Notes: generated by a model from the letters alone, not told the origin. A DNA stretch of 16,509 nt from Verrucomicrobiota bacterium (GCA_009885275.1 VFKY01000347.1:1-16509), one strand, 5' to 3'; counted from the stretch's first letter, positions 6,611 through 14,333 are shown. A program made the numbers and translations.

Positions 6611-9600
6611 CTACTGAGCAAGTTTATCAGAGCACTCCTGAAGCCATTGGGCATCCGGCGATGCGTAGGGACGAAAAGTTTCCAGTGCACCTTCATGCTC
6701 ACTGTAGAACAACGCTCGATGAAGACCTAGATTGCTAGCCTTAGGTGAATCAATGAGACTAGCGGAATCATTGGCGCTCATTTGAAATACGACGCGCATT
6801 TCAAATTCACTGAGCGTTTTACGGCTCATGCTACGGTTCACATTGTTATAAGTATCTACCGTGGTGATGATGTGAATGCCATGACTGCTGCCTTCCGTGA
6901 TTAATTCAACAAATTGAGCGCCGGGATTGGAAGCGCTTGCTTCATCACTCATGGAGAAACTGAAGTCATCCTCCTGCCGAAGTTTCTTATACTTGTGCAA
7001 ACCATGGATGAAGAGAAAGACCGTCGGAGCGACAACGGAGCCGTTGTTGTTGACACGTGCCTTGAGATCGGTAGCCAAGTCATTGATGATTTCAGCAATA
7101 TCCATTCCCTCTGCCATCAAGACTTCATGAGGCATAATCTTAACGATCTGCTCAAATAATTCAGCGTCAGATGAACCTGGATTGGCTGATTGGATGAGAA
7201 CAAACTTCACCGAGCCAACAGGATGCTGTGCCGCCAATGCCAACATGGAAAGTCCTATCATCGTCACCGCTGCTTCATCGCGTTGTCCAACGATCAGCAG
7301 ATGATTGCCACTCTGTCGATGAAAAACAACCTCTGTGGGACCCTTGATTGAATTTGGTGCACCGAGCCAGCAGCGTGGAGCAACGGGTGCGGTGACAGGC
7401 CTGGTATTGATTGCCTTGATGAGTGCTTCATTCTCGCGAATTTCAGCAGGAGCATTGCCTTCAAAAACAATAGGCATGGAATGCTGCGGGTATTTTTCTT
7501 CGGCAAGCAGATTAACCTTGTCGAGCCATTGGTCGCGTTCATCATCTGGCAACCAGACAACTTGGAAAGGGCTATTGCCCTCGATTGCACCGGCGGCGTC
7601 ATTGTAAATCCCCTCACCTGGTCGTGAAAGTAATCGCGGCGCAGAGTTGTTTTCATCCATGATTAAATACGCATCAGCCTCATTGCACTGCAAAGCGACA
7701 CGAATAACCATCTGACCAAGAGTGGCACGAGCAAGCGAATAGGCACCACCGAGTGTCTGAGAACCTAGCAAGACATGAATGCCAAAGGCTCGACCTTGAC
7801 GAACGATGCGATCAAACAGCAGCGATGCCGTCTGCGCAATGGTGTCATCATCCACGAAAAACTCCTGAAACTCATCAATGATAAGCAAGGAACGCGGCAT
7901 GGGTTCTGCGCCGCCAGCGCGCTTGTACCCCGCAACATCCTGCACCCCGAGTTTGCGAAACATGTCACCTCGTCGCTTCAACTCTGAATCCACCTTTTGC
8001 AAGACGCTCAGAGCAAACTCACGGTCACTTTCAATCGCCACCACTCGGGCATGAGGCAGTCTCTTGGTAGCGTAGCACTTGAACTCCACCCCCTTCTTGA
8101 AATCAATGAGATAGAACTCCACCTGTTCGGGACTATAAGCCAGAGCGAGATTTGTGATGATAACGTGAAAAAGTGTGGACTTGCCCGATCCTGTCTTACC
8201 CGCAAAGAGGGCGTGCTGACGCGTGCCTTTGCCGATAGCGAGTATCTGATGCTTCGTGGCACCAGTGCGTCCGATGGCGATGCGCAGTTCATTGGTGGAT
8301 TCGCTTGTCCACAGTTCCTCGGGCTTGGGCGCAATTTGGGTAAAGGGCACCTGCACACGATTGGAGTCGATGCTGCTCGCGCCGATCTTGTGAACAAGAT
8401 TGATCGCAAGATCAGGATTAGGCGGCAAATCCAAAATCAAAATTGCGTTACCGGTAGCCTGCCCATCAAGTCTAACCCCATTTTTATCATGGCGAATGCA
8501 GACACTATTTTGCCTAAGGGCATCTGGCAGAAAGCCATCAGGAAGCGGTTGACGTTGATCCCAATGGATGAGGGTGTAAATGCCACAGCGAGGACCACTT
8601 GCCGCGATACTCTGTAGGCGCTTCACCGCGATCTCACTAAAATTTGCAGGAAAGTCGGCCACCACGAGAAATTGATATTTCTCAGCCACGCTACCGGCCT
8701 TCTCATTGTATTCCGTGATGGTTGCATACTCGTTACGCAGATACATTTGAATGACCTTCTCAATGTGCTCACTCAATTCTGCCAACCTCTCTTCGATTTG
8801 ATCACGTTGCGTCCATATGCGATGATTGATCAAGCTCTCTTCATAGTCAGAAAGATGCATCAGTCCTGCGAAATTTTTTCCAAGACCTACTGGGTCAAGA
8901 ATCGTAAAACTTAGCTTCCCGGGAGGGGTCGTAGCAAGAAGACGAAGGACAATATTGTTCAATGTGCCAGTGACGATCTCCTCACCGGAACCCATGGTTT
9001 CAAAAAGAATAGAGCCTTGAACAGGAAACGTTAACGCCAACGGAACACTCACTTGTGGGTTCCCTGGCAGCGCAAGACGAACATCCTGAGGAATTCGGCA
9101 AGGAAGCATTGTTAGATCAAGATCAAGATGCGCAAACTTCGTGGCGGAAGTAAACTCTGTAGGTGGCACCCAGCCTTCCACAAACGAATCAGACCACCGT
9201 GGAAAACGATGCTCCATGATCATATTCATCTCACCTATCGCGTGATAGATGCTCCCAATATCACGCTTCCAATTAACCTCCATCTCATCCCAGAGACTTC
9301 GATTCACAGTATCAAGCCCCAAAAGTTCGCTGTTGAGTTTTTCTTTAATCTCTTGAATTTTTATATTTGCCTCATCTTGGAGAGCTTGCGCTTTTACTGA
9401 TCGCCCATCGTTGATGATCGTCATTTTTTCGTCCAGAATGATTTCCAGTTTACGAATGACACGAGGCAGTTGAGTTTCGAGCTTAGCTTTGACCCGTTGT
9501 TCAAACTCCGCTTCCGTTTCACCAGCACGCGATTTCTGTTCTTCAATGGTTGCAGCCATCTGCTCAAACTCCTGCTGCCTGCGAACACGGTCCTCCTCAT

Positions 9601-10504
9601 GCTTCGAAGATGCCAAGGCACGACAAGTCTCATAAAGTCGATTGGCCTCGCCAAGCGAAGACGCCACGGCATCAGCGGCTGGCGTCGCGCGGTTCCGACT
9701 AATCTGATGAACAATATACAACAAGAACAATAATCCTGCAGTGACGCCTCCTGCCGTAACATGCGATTCCATGCTAAATCCCATCGCAAAAGATAATGAC
9801 ACACCAGCTATAAGAATAAGCACGCTAAGTAGAGAAAGAGGTGCCAGGCTAAAAATACGAGGCAGCGTGAGTAAACCAAATGCGGTGATATGTTCCTCAG
9901 CGTTTTCAATTTTTTGCTGAAACCGAACAAGCAGCACTTCAGAATCATCCTTCGTTATTTTATTCTCAGAAGGTTTAATAAACTCCTTTTTGAGCATTTT
10001 TTGAAATGCGTCATAACCTTGAAAATGGCGTTTAGATATCCTACCTAAATTCAATAATTTACTTCGCTGTGTGGCAAGTCGCTCAGAATACTCCTGCAAT
10101 GCGCCATCAGCCAGCGCCTCGTCCGCTTTAAGTTTTCCATCCAAACGATATCGCTTCATCTGCAAATCACCTAACCATCCTGTCCGCACTTCTTTAACAC
10201 GTCGGGGAAGGCTGCGTATCGCCAGGAGGTGCGTGCGCTGTAGCTTAGCACGACGTTTTTCCGCAATGTTTTGCACACGATCAGCAGTTGCCTGAAAGTG
10301 CGATTCAACATCATTGATCTGGGTAGCAACACTGACTTCAGTGCCTTCGATGAGTTCCTGATACGTTCGAGTTACCTTGTAACGTTGCGCATTGAGATCA
10401 CGATTGATTTGATCTTCTTGTTTCACAAAATCTGAAACAGTTTGTTCCAATTTTTTGAGAAGCTCCAAGCTATGGGTGACGCGTAAATCCATTAAGTTAC
10501 TCAC
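6611..10504 (-). CDS. Membrane-anchored FtsK/SpoIIIE ATPase, EccC/EssC-like motor of a type VII-like system
   Basis: This is a 1297-aa protein. Residues 8 to about 200 are charged, helical and probably coiled coil. Two membrane segments follow at about 209-241 and 250-267, then a second coiled-coil stretch (285-400). Three ATPase-like modules come next. The first (about 470-700) has no Walker A. The second (about 740-985) has a full Walker A, GKTGSGKST at 769-777, and Walker B SLLIIDEF at 872-879. In the third (about 1060-1290) the P-loop position reads GQRDEAAV at 1073-1080 and Walker B reads FLFIHG. Multiple modules in tandem resemble EccC/EssC, the motors of type VII secretion, where the extra modules bind substrate. 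FHA domains as in EssC are absent. The start is GTG 10504, with AAGG about 12 bases upstream, and it overlaps the 70-aa gene by 8 bp. The FtsK fold is certain; the secretion role is inferred from the WXG100 gene in the same operon. Confidence 0.9.
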   Translation of the reverse strand: MSNLMDLRVTHSLELLKKLEQTVSDFVKQEDQINRDLNAQRYKVTRTYQELIEGTEVSVATQINDVESHFQATADRVQNIAEKRRAKLQRTHLLAIRSLPRRVKEVRTGWLGDLQMKRYRLDGKLKADEALADGALQEYSERLATQRSKLLNLGRISKRHFQGYDAFQKMLKKEFIKPSENKITKDDSEVLLVRFQQKIENAEEHITAFGLLTLPRIFSLAPLSLLSVLILIAGVSLSFAMGFSMESHVTAGGVTAGLLFLLYIVHQISRNRATPAADAVASSLGEANRLYETCRALASSKHEEDRVRRQQEFEQMAATIEEQKSRAGETEAEFEQRVKAKLETQLPRVIRKLEIILDEKMTIINDGRSVKAQALQDEANIKIQEIKEKLNSELLGLDTVNRSLWDEMEVNWKRDIGSIYHAIGEMNMIMEHRFPRWSDSFVEGWVPPTEFTSATKFAHLDLDLTMLPCRIPQDVRLALPGNPQVSVPLALTFPVQGSILFETMGSGEEIVTGTLNNIVLRLLATTPPGKLSFTILDPVGLGKNFAGLMHLSDYEESLINHRIWTQRDQIEERLAELSEHIEKVIQMYLRNEYATITEYNEKAGSVAEKYQFLVVADFPANFSEIAVKRLQSIAASGPRCGIYTLIHWDQRQPLPDGFLPDALRQNSVCIRHDKNGVRLDGQATGNAILILDLPPNPDLAINLVHKIGASSIDSNRVQVPFTQIAPKPEELWTSESTNELRIAIGRTGATKHQILAIGKGTRQHALFAGKTGSGKSTLFHVIITNLALAYSPEQVEFYLIDFKKGVEFKCYATKRLPHARVVAIESDREFALSVLQKVDSELKRRGDMFRKLGVQDVAGYKRAGGAEPMPRSLLIIDEFQEFFVDDDTIAQTASLLFDRIVRQGRAFGIHVLLGSQTLGGAYSLARATLGQMVIRVALQCNEADAYLIMDENNSAPRLLSRPGEGIYNDAAGAIEGNSPFQVVWLPDDERDQWLDKVNLLAEEKYPQHSMPIVFEGNAPAEIRENEALIKAINTRPVTAPVAPRCWLGAPNSIKGPTEVVFHRQSGNHLLIVGQRDEAAVTMIGLSMLALAAQHPVGSVKFVLIQSANPGSSDAELFEQIVKIMPHEVLMAEGMDIAEIINDLATDLKARVNNNGSVVAPTVFLFIHGLHKYKKLRQEDDFSFSMSDEASASNPGAQFVELITEGSSHGIHIITTVDTYNNVNRSMSRKTLSEFEMRVVFQMSANDSASLIDSPKASNLGLHRALFYSEHEGALETFRPYASPDAQWLQECSDKLAQ

Positions 10505-10709
10505 AATCGTTTCTTACCTTTCTGAGGAAAGCATCAATCTCATCCATCGCGGTCTTCGCTTGCGAGACATGGTTGGGTAATTGTTCGAGATACTTTTGCT
10601 CAAACTCTTTACTCTTAATATCACGCCAGTAGTTTTTTGCTTGTTGCCATTCCACGCTCAAATCGCGGACAGCGTTGGCTAAATTATTGGCGCTTACTCG
10701 AGTGCTCAT
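10497..10709 (-). CDS. Small helical protein of the WXG100/FtsK operon, possible second WXG100-like partner
   Basis: This 70-aa protein is all-helical by inspection, with no membrane segment. The core reads EWQQAKNYWRDIKSKEFEQK (residues 20-39), in which W29-x-D and a Phe eight residues on from W29 match the turn-and-second-helix pattern of the operon's 90-aa WXG100-like protein (W-x-D ... F). It ends in a second helix and DCE. It lies 14 bp after the 173-aa gene and overlaps the ATPase start by 8 bp, so it is surely co-translated with the ATPase. I know no named family for it. It could be a secreted partner, a chaperone or an adaptor for the ATPase. No Shine-Dalgarno is visible before ATG 10709. 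Confidence 0.75.
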   Translation of the reverse strand: MSTRVSANNLANAVRDLSVEWQQAKNYWRDIKSKEFEQKYLEQLPNHVSQAKTAMDEIDAFLRKVRNDCE

Positions 10710-10723
10710 AGTCGGTTATAAAT

Positions 10724-11245
10724 CTAATGCGGCATTTCCGGTTCTGCGACAGAAACCGTGTCCGCATTAACTGGTGTAGATACAGTGTAATCTTCAAGGG
10801 TCCGCTGCACTTGGACGAGGAAGAAAACCGCTTTGGGCATTTCATGATCAAGCTCATAGCGCAGCGTCTCAAGACGCTTCAAAAGCGGGTCCACGGTGCT
10901 GTCAAAATTATGCGTCCATCGTTTCACCTGCCGCAGTTTTTCATCTGCCTCCTCGACTGCGAGACGAGACTTCCTAACCGCTTGTTGCTGCACTGTAGGG
11001 GAATCCACAAATTCGGACATTCGAGCACTCATCAATTCCCCTTCTGCTTGATCGAGCATACGTCGACGTTTGCGCAATTGATCTTCCCAATACACCCGCC
11101 GATCATTCTGCAACCACTGACGGGTTTGCCGCACTTCATCACTCACTTGATCCAGAGAACGACGCGCACGAGTCATGAACACGATCATTCTAGCTCGAAG
11201 GGATTCGAGAGCATCCAATGATGTGATCTTGACCTGCTCTGCCAT
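10724..11245 (-). CDS. Coiled-coil protein of the WXG100/FtsK operon
   Basis: This 173-aa protein is rich in Arg, Glu, Gln and Leu with a strong heptad character from about residue 8 to 150. It has no signal peptide, membrane segment or cysteine pair. The final 20 residues are a low-complexity acidic/Val/Thr tail. Conserved-looking points are YWEDQLRKRRRMLDQAEGEL and WTHNFDSTVDPLLKRLE. It starts 6 bp after the WXG100 gene stop and ends 14 bp before the 70-aa gene. Position suggests a structural or chaperone part of the type VII-like apparatus, perhaps pairing with the coiled coils of the ATPase. I do not recognise a named family, and no enzymatic motif is present. Confidence 0.75.
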   Translation of the reverse strand: MAEQVKITSLDALESLRARMIVFMTRARRSLDQVSDEVRQTRQWLQNDRRVYWEDQLRKRRRMLDQAEGELMSARMSEFVDSPTVQQQAVRKSRLAVEEADEKLRQVKRWTHNFDSTVDPLLKRLETLRYELDHEMPKAVFFLVQVQRTLEDYTVSTPVNADTVSVAEPEMPH

Positions 11246-11251
11246 GATATA

Positions 11252-11524
11252 TCAACGTTGATCCAGATATTGCTCAATCCGTTGAGCTTTCCGTAAGAGG
11301 AAGGGTGTGTGTTTCTCAGATACCTCGACAAATTTTTTCAAGACTTTCATGGTCGAAATAAACTCCTCGGCGAACTTCTCCTGTTCCTGATCCTGCCATG
11401 AGCTGCCTAAAGCAGTAAAACGCGCCTGCAAAGCTCCAGCTCTACCCGCAACATCATCATTGAAACGCTTCAACTCTTTAGCAAAACGTCGCACTTCTTC
11501 AGGATCCATGATTGCCTGCGCCAT
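11252..11524 (-). CDS. WXG100-like protein (type VII secretion target/ESX-like)
   Basis: This 90-aa helical-hairpin protein shows FNDDVAGRAGALQARFTALG in helix 1, then SSWQDQEQEKFAEEF. That gives a W-x-D turn in place of strict W-x-G, followed by the spaced Phe usual for the family, and a long second helix ending FLLRKAQRIEQYLDQR. Size and pattern match proteins annotated as WXG100 type VII secretion targets in Planctomycetes and Verrucomicrobia. Known ESX proteins are secreted as helical dimers. The usual C-terminal YxxxD/E export signal is not obvious; the end reads EQYLDQR. It is the first gene of the operon that ends with the FtsK/SpoIIIE motor, which strengthens the call. An AT-rich TATATAAA lies just before the ATG, so the leader may be very short. 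Confidence 0.85.
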   Translation of the reverse strand: MAQAIMDPEEVRRFAKELKRFNDDVAGRAGALQARFTALGSSWQDQEQEKFAEEFISTMKVLKKFVEVSEKHTPFLLRKAQRIEQYLDQR

Positions 11525-11736
11525 AGTCTTTTATATACAAGGTTGGGTTGAACTTAGCGTGATGCACAAAAGAATGTCTTGTTGGAGAGAATAATGCAAG
11601 CTTCGTGATAGCACATCGGCTCACAAGGCCGTTCTGACCATGCCCCCCCATGTCCGCATATCGGTTTACCGCAGAGATATTTTCTCGGTTTCAATAATGT
11701 CGCTTGCGTTCCTCTCTGACTTTGGGAAAACAAGGG
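11525..11736. promoter_or_regulatory. Divergent intergenic region between the WXG100 operon and the ROK-ppx-ppk1 cluster
   Basis: The genes on either side point away from this 212-bp gap, so promoters for both units should be here. On the minus strand TATATA (11537-11532) would place a transcription start next to the WXG100 ATG, but no matching -35 sits 17 bp upstream. On the plus strand CAATAAT near 11691-11697 is a possible -10, again without a good -35. No operator palindrome or RNA element stands out. The role is inferred from gene orientation. Confidence 0.5.
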
Positions 11737-12432
11737 ATGGCCAAGAAAGCTACGAAAATCAAACTCAAGCGACCTGATAAATCCTATTGGATTGGATTTG
11801 ACCTCGGCGGCACTAAAATGATGGCTTGTATACTGGATGATAAATACCAAGTAATTGCGGTAGCAAAGAAATCCACCCAAGGCACCCAAGGTCCCATAAA
11901 GGGATTAGCCCGAATTAAATCAACCATTGATGAAGCCCTAGCAATCGCTGGCCTGTCTCGCACTCAAATCAAAGGAATAGGCATCGGCTGTCCAGGCACG
12001 GTGAATTCGGAAAAAGGCATCCTGATACACGCACCTAATCTCGGTTGGGACAGACTCCCTCTAGGGCCTCGCTTGAGCACGACTTACAAATGCCCTGTCA
12101 AAATTCTCAACGACGTTGACGCTGGTACTTATGGCGAATATGCCCTGGGTGCAGGCAAGGGAGCTCGCTCACTTATGGGGGTTTTCCCGGGTACCGGCCT
12201 TGGAGCCGGCTTCGTTTATAACGGACAGCTTATTCAAGGTAAAAATGTATCCTGTATGGAACTAGGACTCATTTGGTTGCCTGGCACGCACTTAAACTCT
12301 CCGCTGCCCGGTGCCGTACTCCTGGAAGATTTGACTAGCAGACTAGGTATTGCCGCAGCATCAAGCGTAGAATGCTATCGCGGTAAAGCAAAGCTACTGG
12401 ATGCCAAGACCAACGCCCCCTGCGTGAGATGA
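11737..12432 (+). CDS. ROK family sugar kinase, N-terminal part (frameshifted)
   Basis: This holds the first two thirds of a ROK kinase. The phosphate-binding loop reads FDLGGTK, then GIGCPGTVN, the catalytic-region motif LNDVDAGTYGEYALGAGKG, and the second phosphate loop FPGTGLGAG. The frame stops at TGA 12430-12432. Adding one C to the five-C run at 12416-12420 restores a continuous reading (PLREMKSKALSSSFKANES) into the following frame. The gene is therefore either truly broken, translated by frameshifting, or affected by a sequence error. The zinc-binding CxCGxxGCxE motif expected after the CMELG stretch is missing; PGTHLNSPLPGAVLLEDLTS stands there. ATG 11737 is preferred over TTG 11704, as it is close to the domain start. 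It is the first gene before the ppx-like gene and ppk1. The substrate is unknown; glucose is usual for the family. Confidence 0.85.
   Translation: MAKKATKIKLKRPDKSYWIGFDLGGTKMMACILDDKYQVIAVAKKSTQGTQGPIKGLARIKSTIDEALAIAGLSRTQIKGIGIGCPGTVNSEKGILIHAPNLGWDRLPLGPRLSTTYKCPVKILNDVDAGTYGEYALGAGKGARSLMGVFPGTGLGAGFVYNGQLIQGKNVSCMELGLIWLPGTHLNSPLPGAVLLEDLTSRLGIAAASSVECYRGKAKLLDAKTNAPCVR
12416..12420 (+). other. Five-C homopolymer at the point of the ROK kinase frameshift
   Basis: The run GCCCCCTG reads Ala-Pro-Cys and then terminates nine bases later. Six Cs would read Ala-Pro-Leu-Arg-Glu-Met-Lys and join the two ROK fragments without loss. Homopolymers are common sites of sequencing error and of slipped-strand mutation, and the sequence alone cannot tell these apart. 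Confidence 0.7.
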
Positions 12433-12737
12433 AAAGCAAGGCGCTCAGTAGTTCATTCAAAGCCAACGAATCAACCGTCAACATCTTCAACAACTCCGTG
12501 CATTATCTGGGTATGGGCATTGCGATGGCAGTCAATTTACTCGGACCCGATCACATAACCCTAGGGGGAGGATTGGTGGAGGAGATGCCTCGTTACTATC
12601 TGGATCGATTAAAAATGGAAGTCTCACGTTATGCCGTTCCTGAAATCTTCCGCGGCATTAAATTCTCGATTGCAAAGCTAGGTGATAGCGCTGTCGCTGC
12701 TGGATCAGTGGCCTGGTTAAGAAATATTAACGCTTAG
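12429..12737 (+). CDS. ROK family sugar kinase, C-terminal part (frameshifted)
   Basis: This 102-aa frame holds the C-terminal lobe of the same kinase: GMGIAMAVNLLGPDHITLGGGLVEEMP, with the adenine-site LGGG motif, and a typical end GDSAVAAGSVAWL. The apparent ATG at 12429 overlaps the stop of the N-terminal part (ATGA), so reinitiation could in principle give two polypeptides. That ATG falls inside a helix of the intact fold rather than at a domain border, so I read it as part of one gene of about 333 codons. The well-kept sequence on both sides of the break suggests a recent break or an artefact. It ends 6 bp before the ppx-like gene. Confidence 0.85.
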   Translation: MKSKALSSSFKANESTVNIFNNSVHYLGMGIAMAVNLLGPDHITLGGGLVEEMPRYYLDRLKMEVSRYAVPEIFRGIKFSIAKLGDSAVAAGSVAWLRNINA

Positions 12738-12743
12738 TTCAAC

Positions 12744-14306
12744 ATGTCTGAACCTCTACCTTCCATAACCATTGACGTTGAATCGGGCGCGGTCATCCAT
12801 TTCGGAGCGACCTCTGTCACCTTGTTGATTGGAGAACGACGCCCGCCCAAGGGCTATGTCGTCCTTGATTATCTTGAGAAACCGCTGCCACTCGCTCGCG
12901 ATATTTTTCGTAATGGCATGGTATCCCGTTTCGTGATGGAACAAGCGGCAACCATCCTGCGGGAGTTTCGTCAAACCTTAGTCGAATACGCCGTTTTACC
13001 TACAAGCGTGCGCTGCTTCACCACCAACATTCTCGCAGAGGCTATAAATCACGAAATTTTCCTTAATCGCATGCAAGTCGCGGGAAACACCCGCGTGGAG
13101 CTGATCGATGATGGAGACATGACTCGCCTCATCTACCAAACCACCGTGCGCCTATTAAAGAGCAACCCTGAGATTGCTGATGCTAATACATTAGTCTCCC
13201 ACATTGGCCCCGGAAACACTCGCGCACTGCACTTTGAAAAAGGTCATATCAATGCGTACAGTAGCTACCGTTTGGGTATTTTCCGTACACAAGAAGCAGT
13301 GGCTTCGAATGCATCAGAATCGACTCCTCAACTCATTCACATCGAGGAGCAAATTCGAGGGGTAGTCGATCATCTGGCGGCAGACTTTTCTCAAGCAGCC
13401 GTAGACTACCATGTCGCGATCGGTTCGGAAATTCAGTGCGTTGCCCCTCTCATCGTAAAGCCAAAACAGGGCGCCTCATTCATCACACTCAAGGAGTTGG
13501 AGGTTTTTACCGAAAAGCTTGCCAGCATGTCCGCCGATGAAATGGTGCGCCGCTTGCATCTCAATTACACCGGTAGTGAGGGTGTAGTAGCGGCATTGCA
13601 AACCAATTTAGCTTTGGCTCGTCGATTCAATGACAAGGTCATCGTAGTTCCTGAAGGCGACTTTCAGCGCGACCTTCTAATGGATCTCCTCGCCAATAAT
13701 CCTCAGACCAAGACCTTTCAATCGGAAGTTCTACAAGCAGCTCGTGAAGTCGCTAAAAAGTTTAAAACAGATCATAAACACGCAGAACACGTTGCTAAGT
13801 TTAGCCAACAAATTTTTCATGAACTGCAAGATTTACACAATCTTGATCCCAAGTATGAACTCCTTCTGAGAGTTGCCGCCATTCTACATGAAACAGGGAT
13901 GTTCGTCAGTCCACGCGAACATCATAAACACAGTCTCTATCTTATCCTCAACAGTGAAATTTTCGGATTAAGCGCAAAAGATCGCACTATCGTGGCCCTC
14001 CTAGCTCGCTATCACCGAAGATACAATCCCGACGCCAATCACCCACATTTTTCAGAACTTATCCGCGAGGATCGCATGACGGTGATTAAACTTGCGGCGA
14101 TTCTACGGGTCGCAGATGCACTAGACAGCAGGCACTCTCAACGCATTAAGAACATCCAAATCAAACGCACTGAAGATGTGTTTATCATTGAAACTTCAGG
14201 ATTGGATGACCCCACTATCGAGCAATTATCGATCGATGCTAAATGTGACATCTTTCAGGAAATCTATGGCTATGAGATTCAACTACGATCCGCCGAATCG
14301 GTATAA
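12744..14306 (+). CDS. Ppx/GppA-like protein with C-terminal HD domain; active site degenerate
   Basis: This 520-aa protein has the layout of exopolyphosphatase/guanosine pentaphosphatase: an actin-like ASKHA region (about 14-310) and an HD-type helical domain (about 325-515). The fold landmarks are easy to place, but acidic catalytic positions are replaced. The first loop reads VIHFGATSV where the family has IDIGSNS. The IxGEEEARL stretch reads IDDGDMTRL (121-129). DIGGGSTE reads HIGPGNTR (153-160). The HD region keeps H346, HE in place of HD at 382-383, HHKHS (393-397) and H424. In known Ppx enzymes these acids catalyse phosphate release from polyphosphate or pppGpp, so normal hydrolysis is doubtful here. 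A regulatory or polyphosphate-binding role is possible. It lies 27 bp before ppk1 and 6 bp after the ROK kinase, so it is probably co-transcribed with both. Confidence 0.88.
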   Translation: MSEPLPSITIDVESGAVIHFGATSVTLLIGERRPPKGYVVLDYLEKPLPLARDIFRNGMVSRFVMEQAATILREFRQTLVEYAVLPTSVRCFTTNILAEAINHEIFLNRMQVAGNTRVELIDDGDMTRLIYQTTVRLLKSNPEIADANTLVSHIGPGNTRALHFEKGHINAYSSYRLGIFRTQEAVASNASESTPQLIHIEEQIRGVVDHLAADFSQAAVDYHVAIGSEIQCVAPLIVKPKQGASFITLKELEVFTEKLASMSADEMVRRLHLNYTGSEGVVAALQTNLALARRFNDKVIVVPEGDFQRDLLMDLLANNPQTKTFQSEVLQAAREVAKKFKTDHKHAEHVAKFSQQIFHELQDLHNLDPKYELLLRVAAILHETGMFVSPREHHKHSLYLILNSEIFGLSAKDRTIVALLARYHRRYNPDANHPHFSELIREDRMTVIKLAAILRVADALDSRHSQRIKNIQIKRTEDVFIIETSGLDDPTIEQLSIDAKCDIFQEIYGYEIQLRSAESV

Positions 14307-14333
14307 CCCAGCTAATATTAACTCTTACAGTCA

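Noticed and set aside
7997..8617. Plus-strand 206-codon frame opposite the FtsK/SpoIIIE gene
   Set aside because: It is antisense to the conserved ATPase core, with no recognisable domain or start signal; the length follows from codon bias of the real gene.
11660..11700. Imperfect palindrome CCGCAGAGATATTTTCTCGG in the divergent region as an operator
   Set aside because: The arms are short and interrupted, and nothing nearby encodes a regulator; chance is a sufficient explanation.
12270..12330. Hidden, frameshifted zinc motif in the ROK kinase (Cys codons in another frame around 12300-12325)
   Set aside because: Rebuilding CxCGxxGCxE needs several indels and substitutions, and the frame as given is open and flanked by normal sequence. 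A natural zinc-free variant is simpler.
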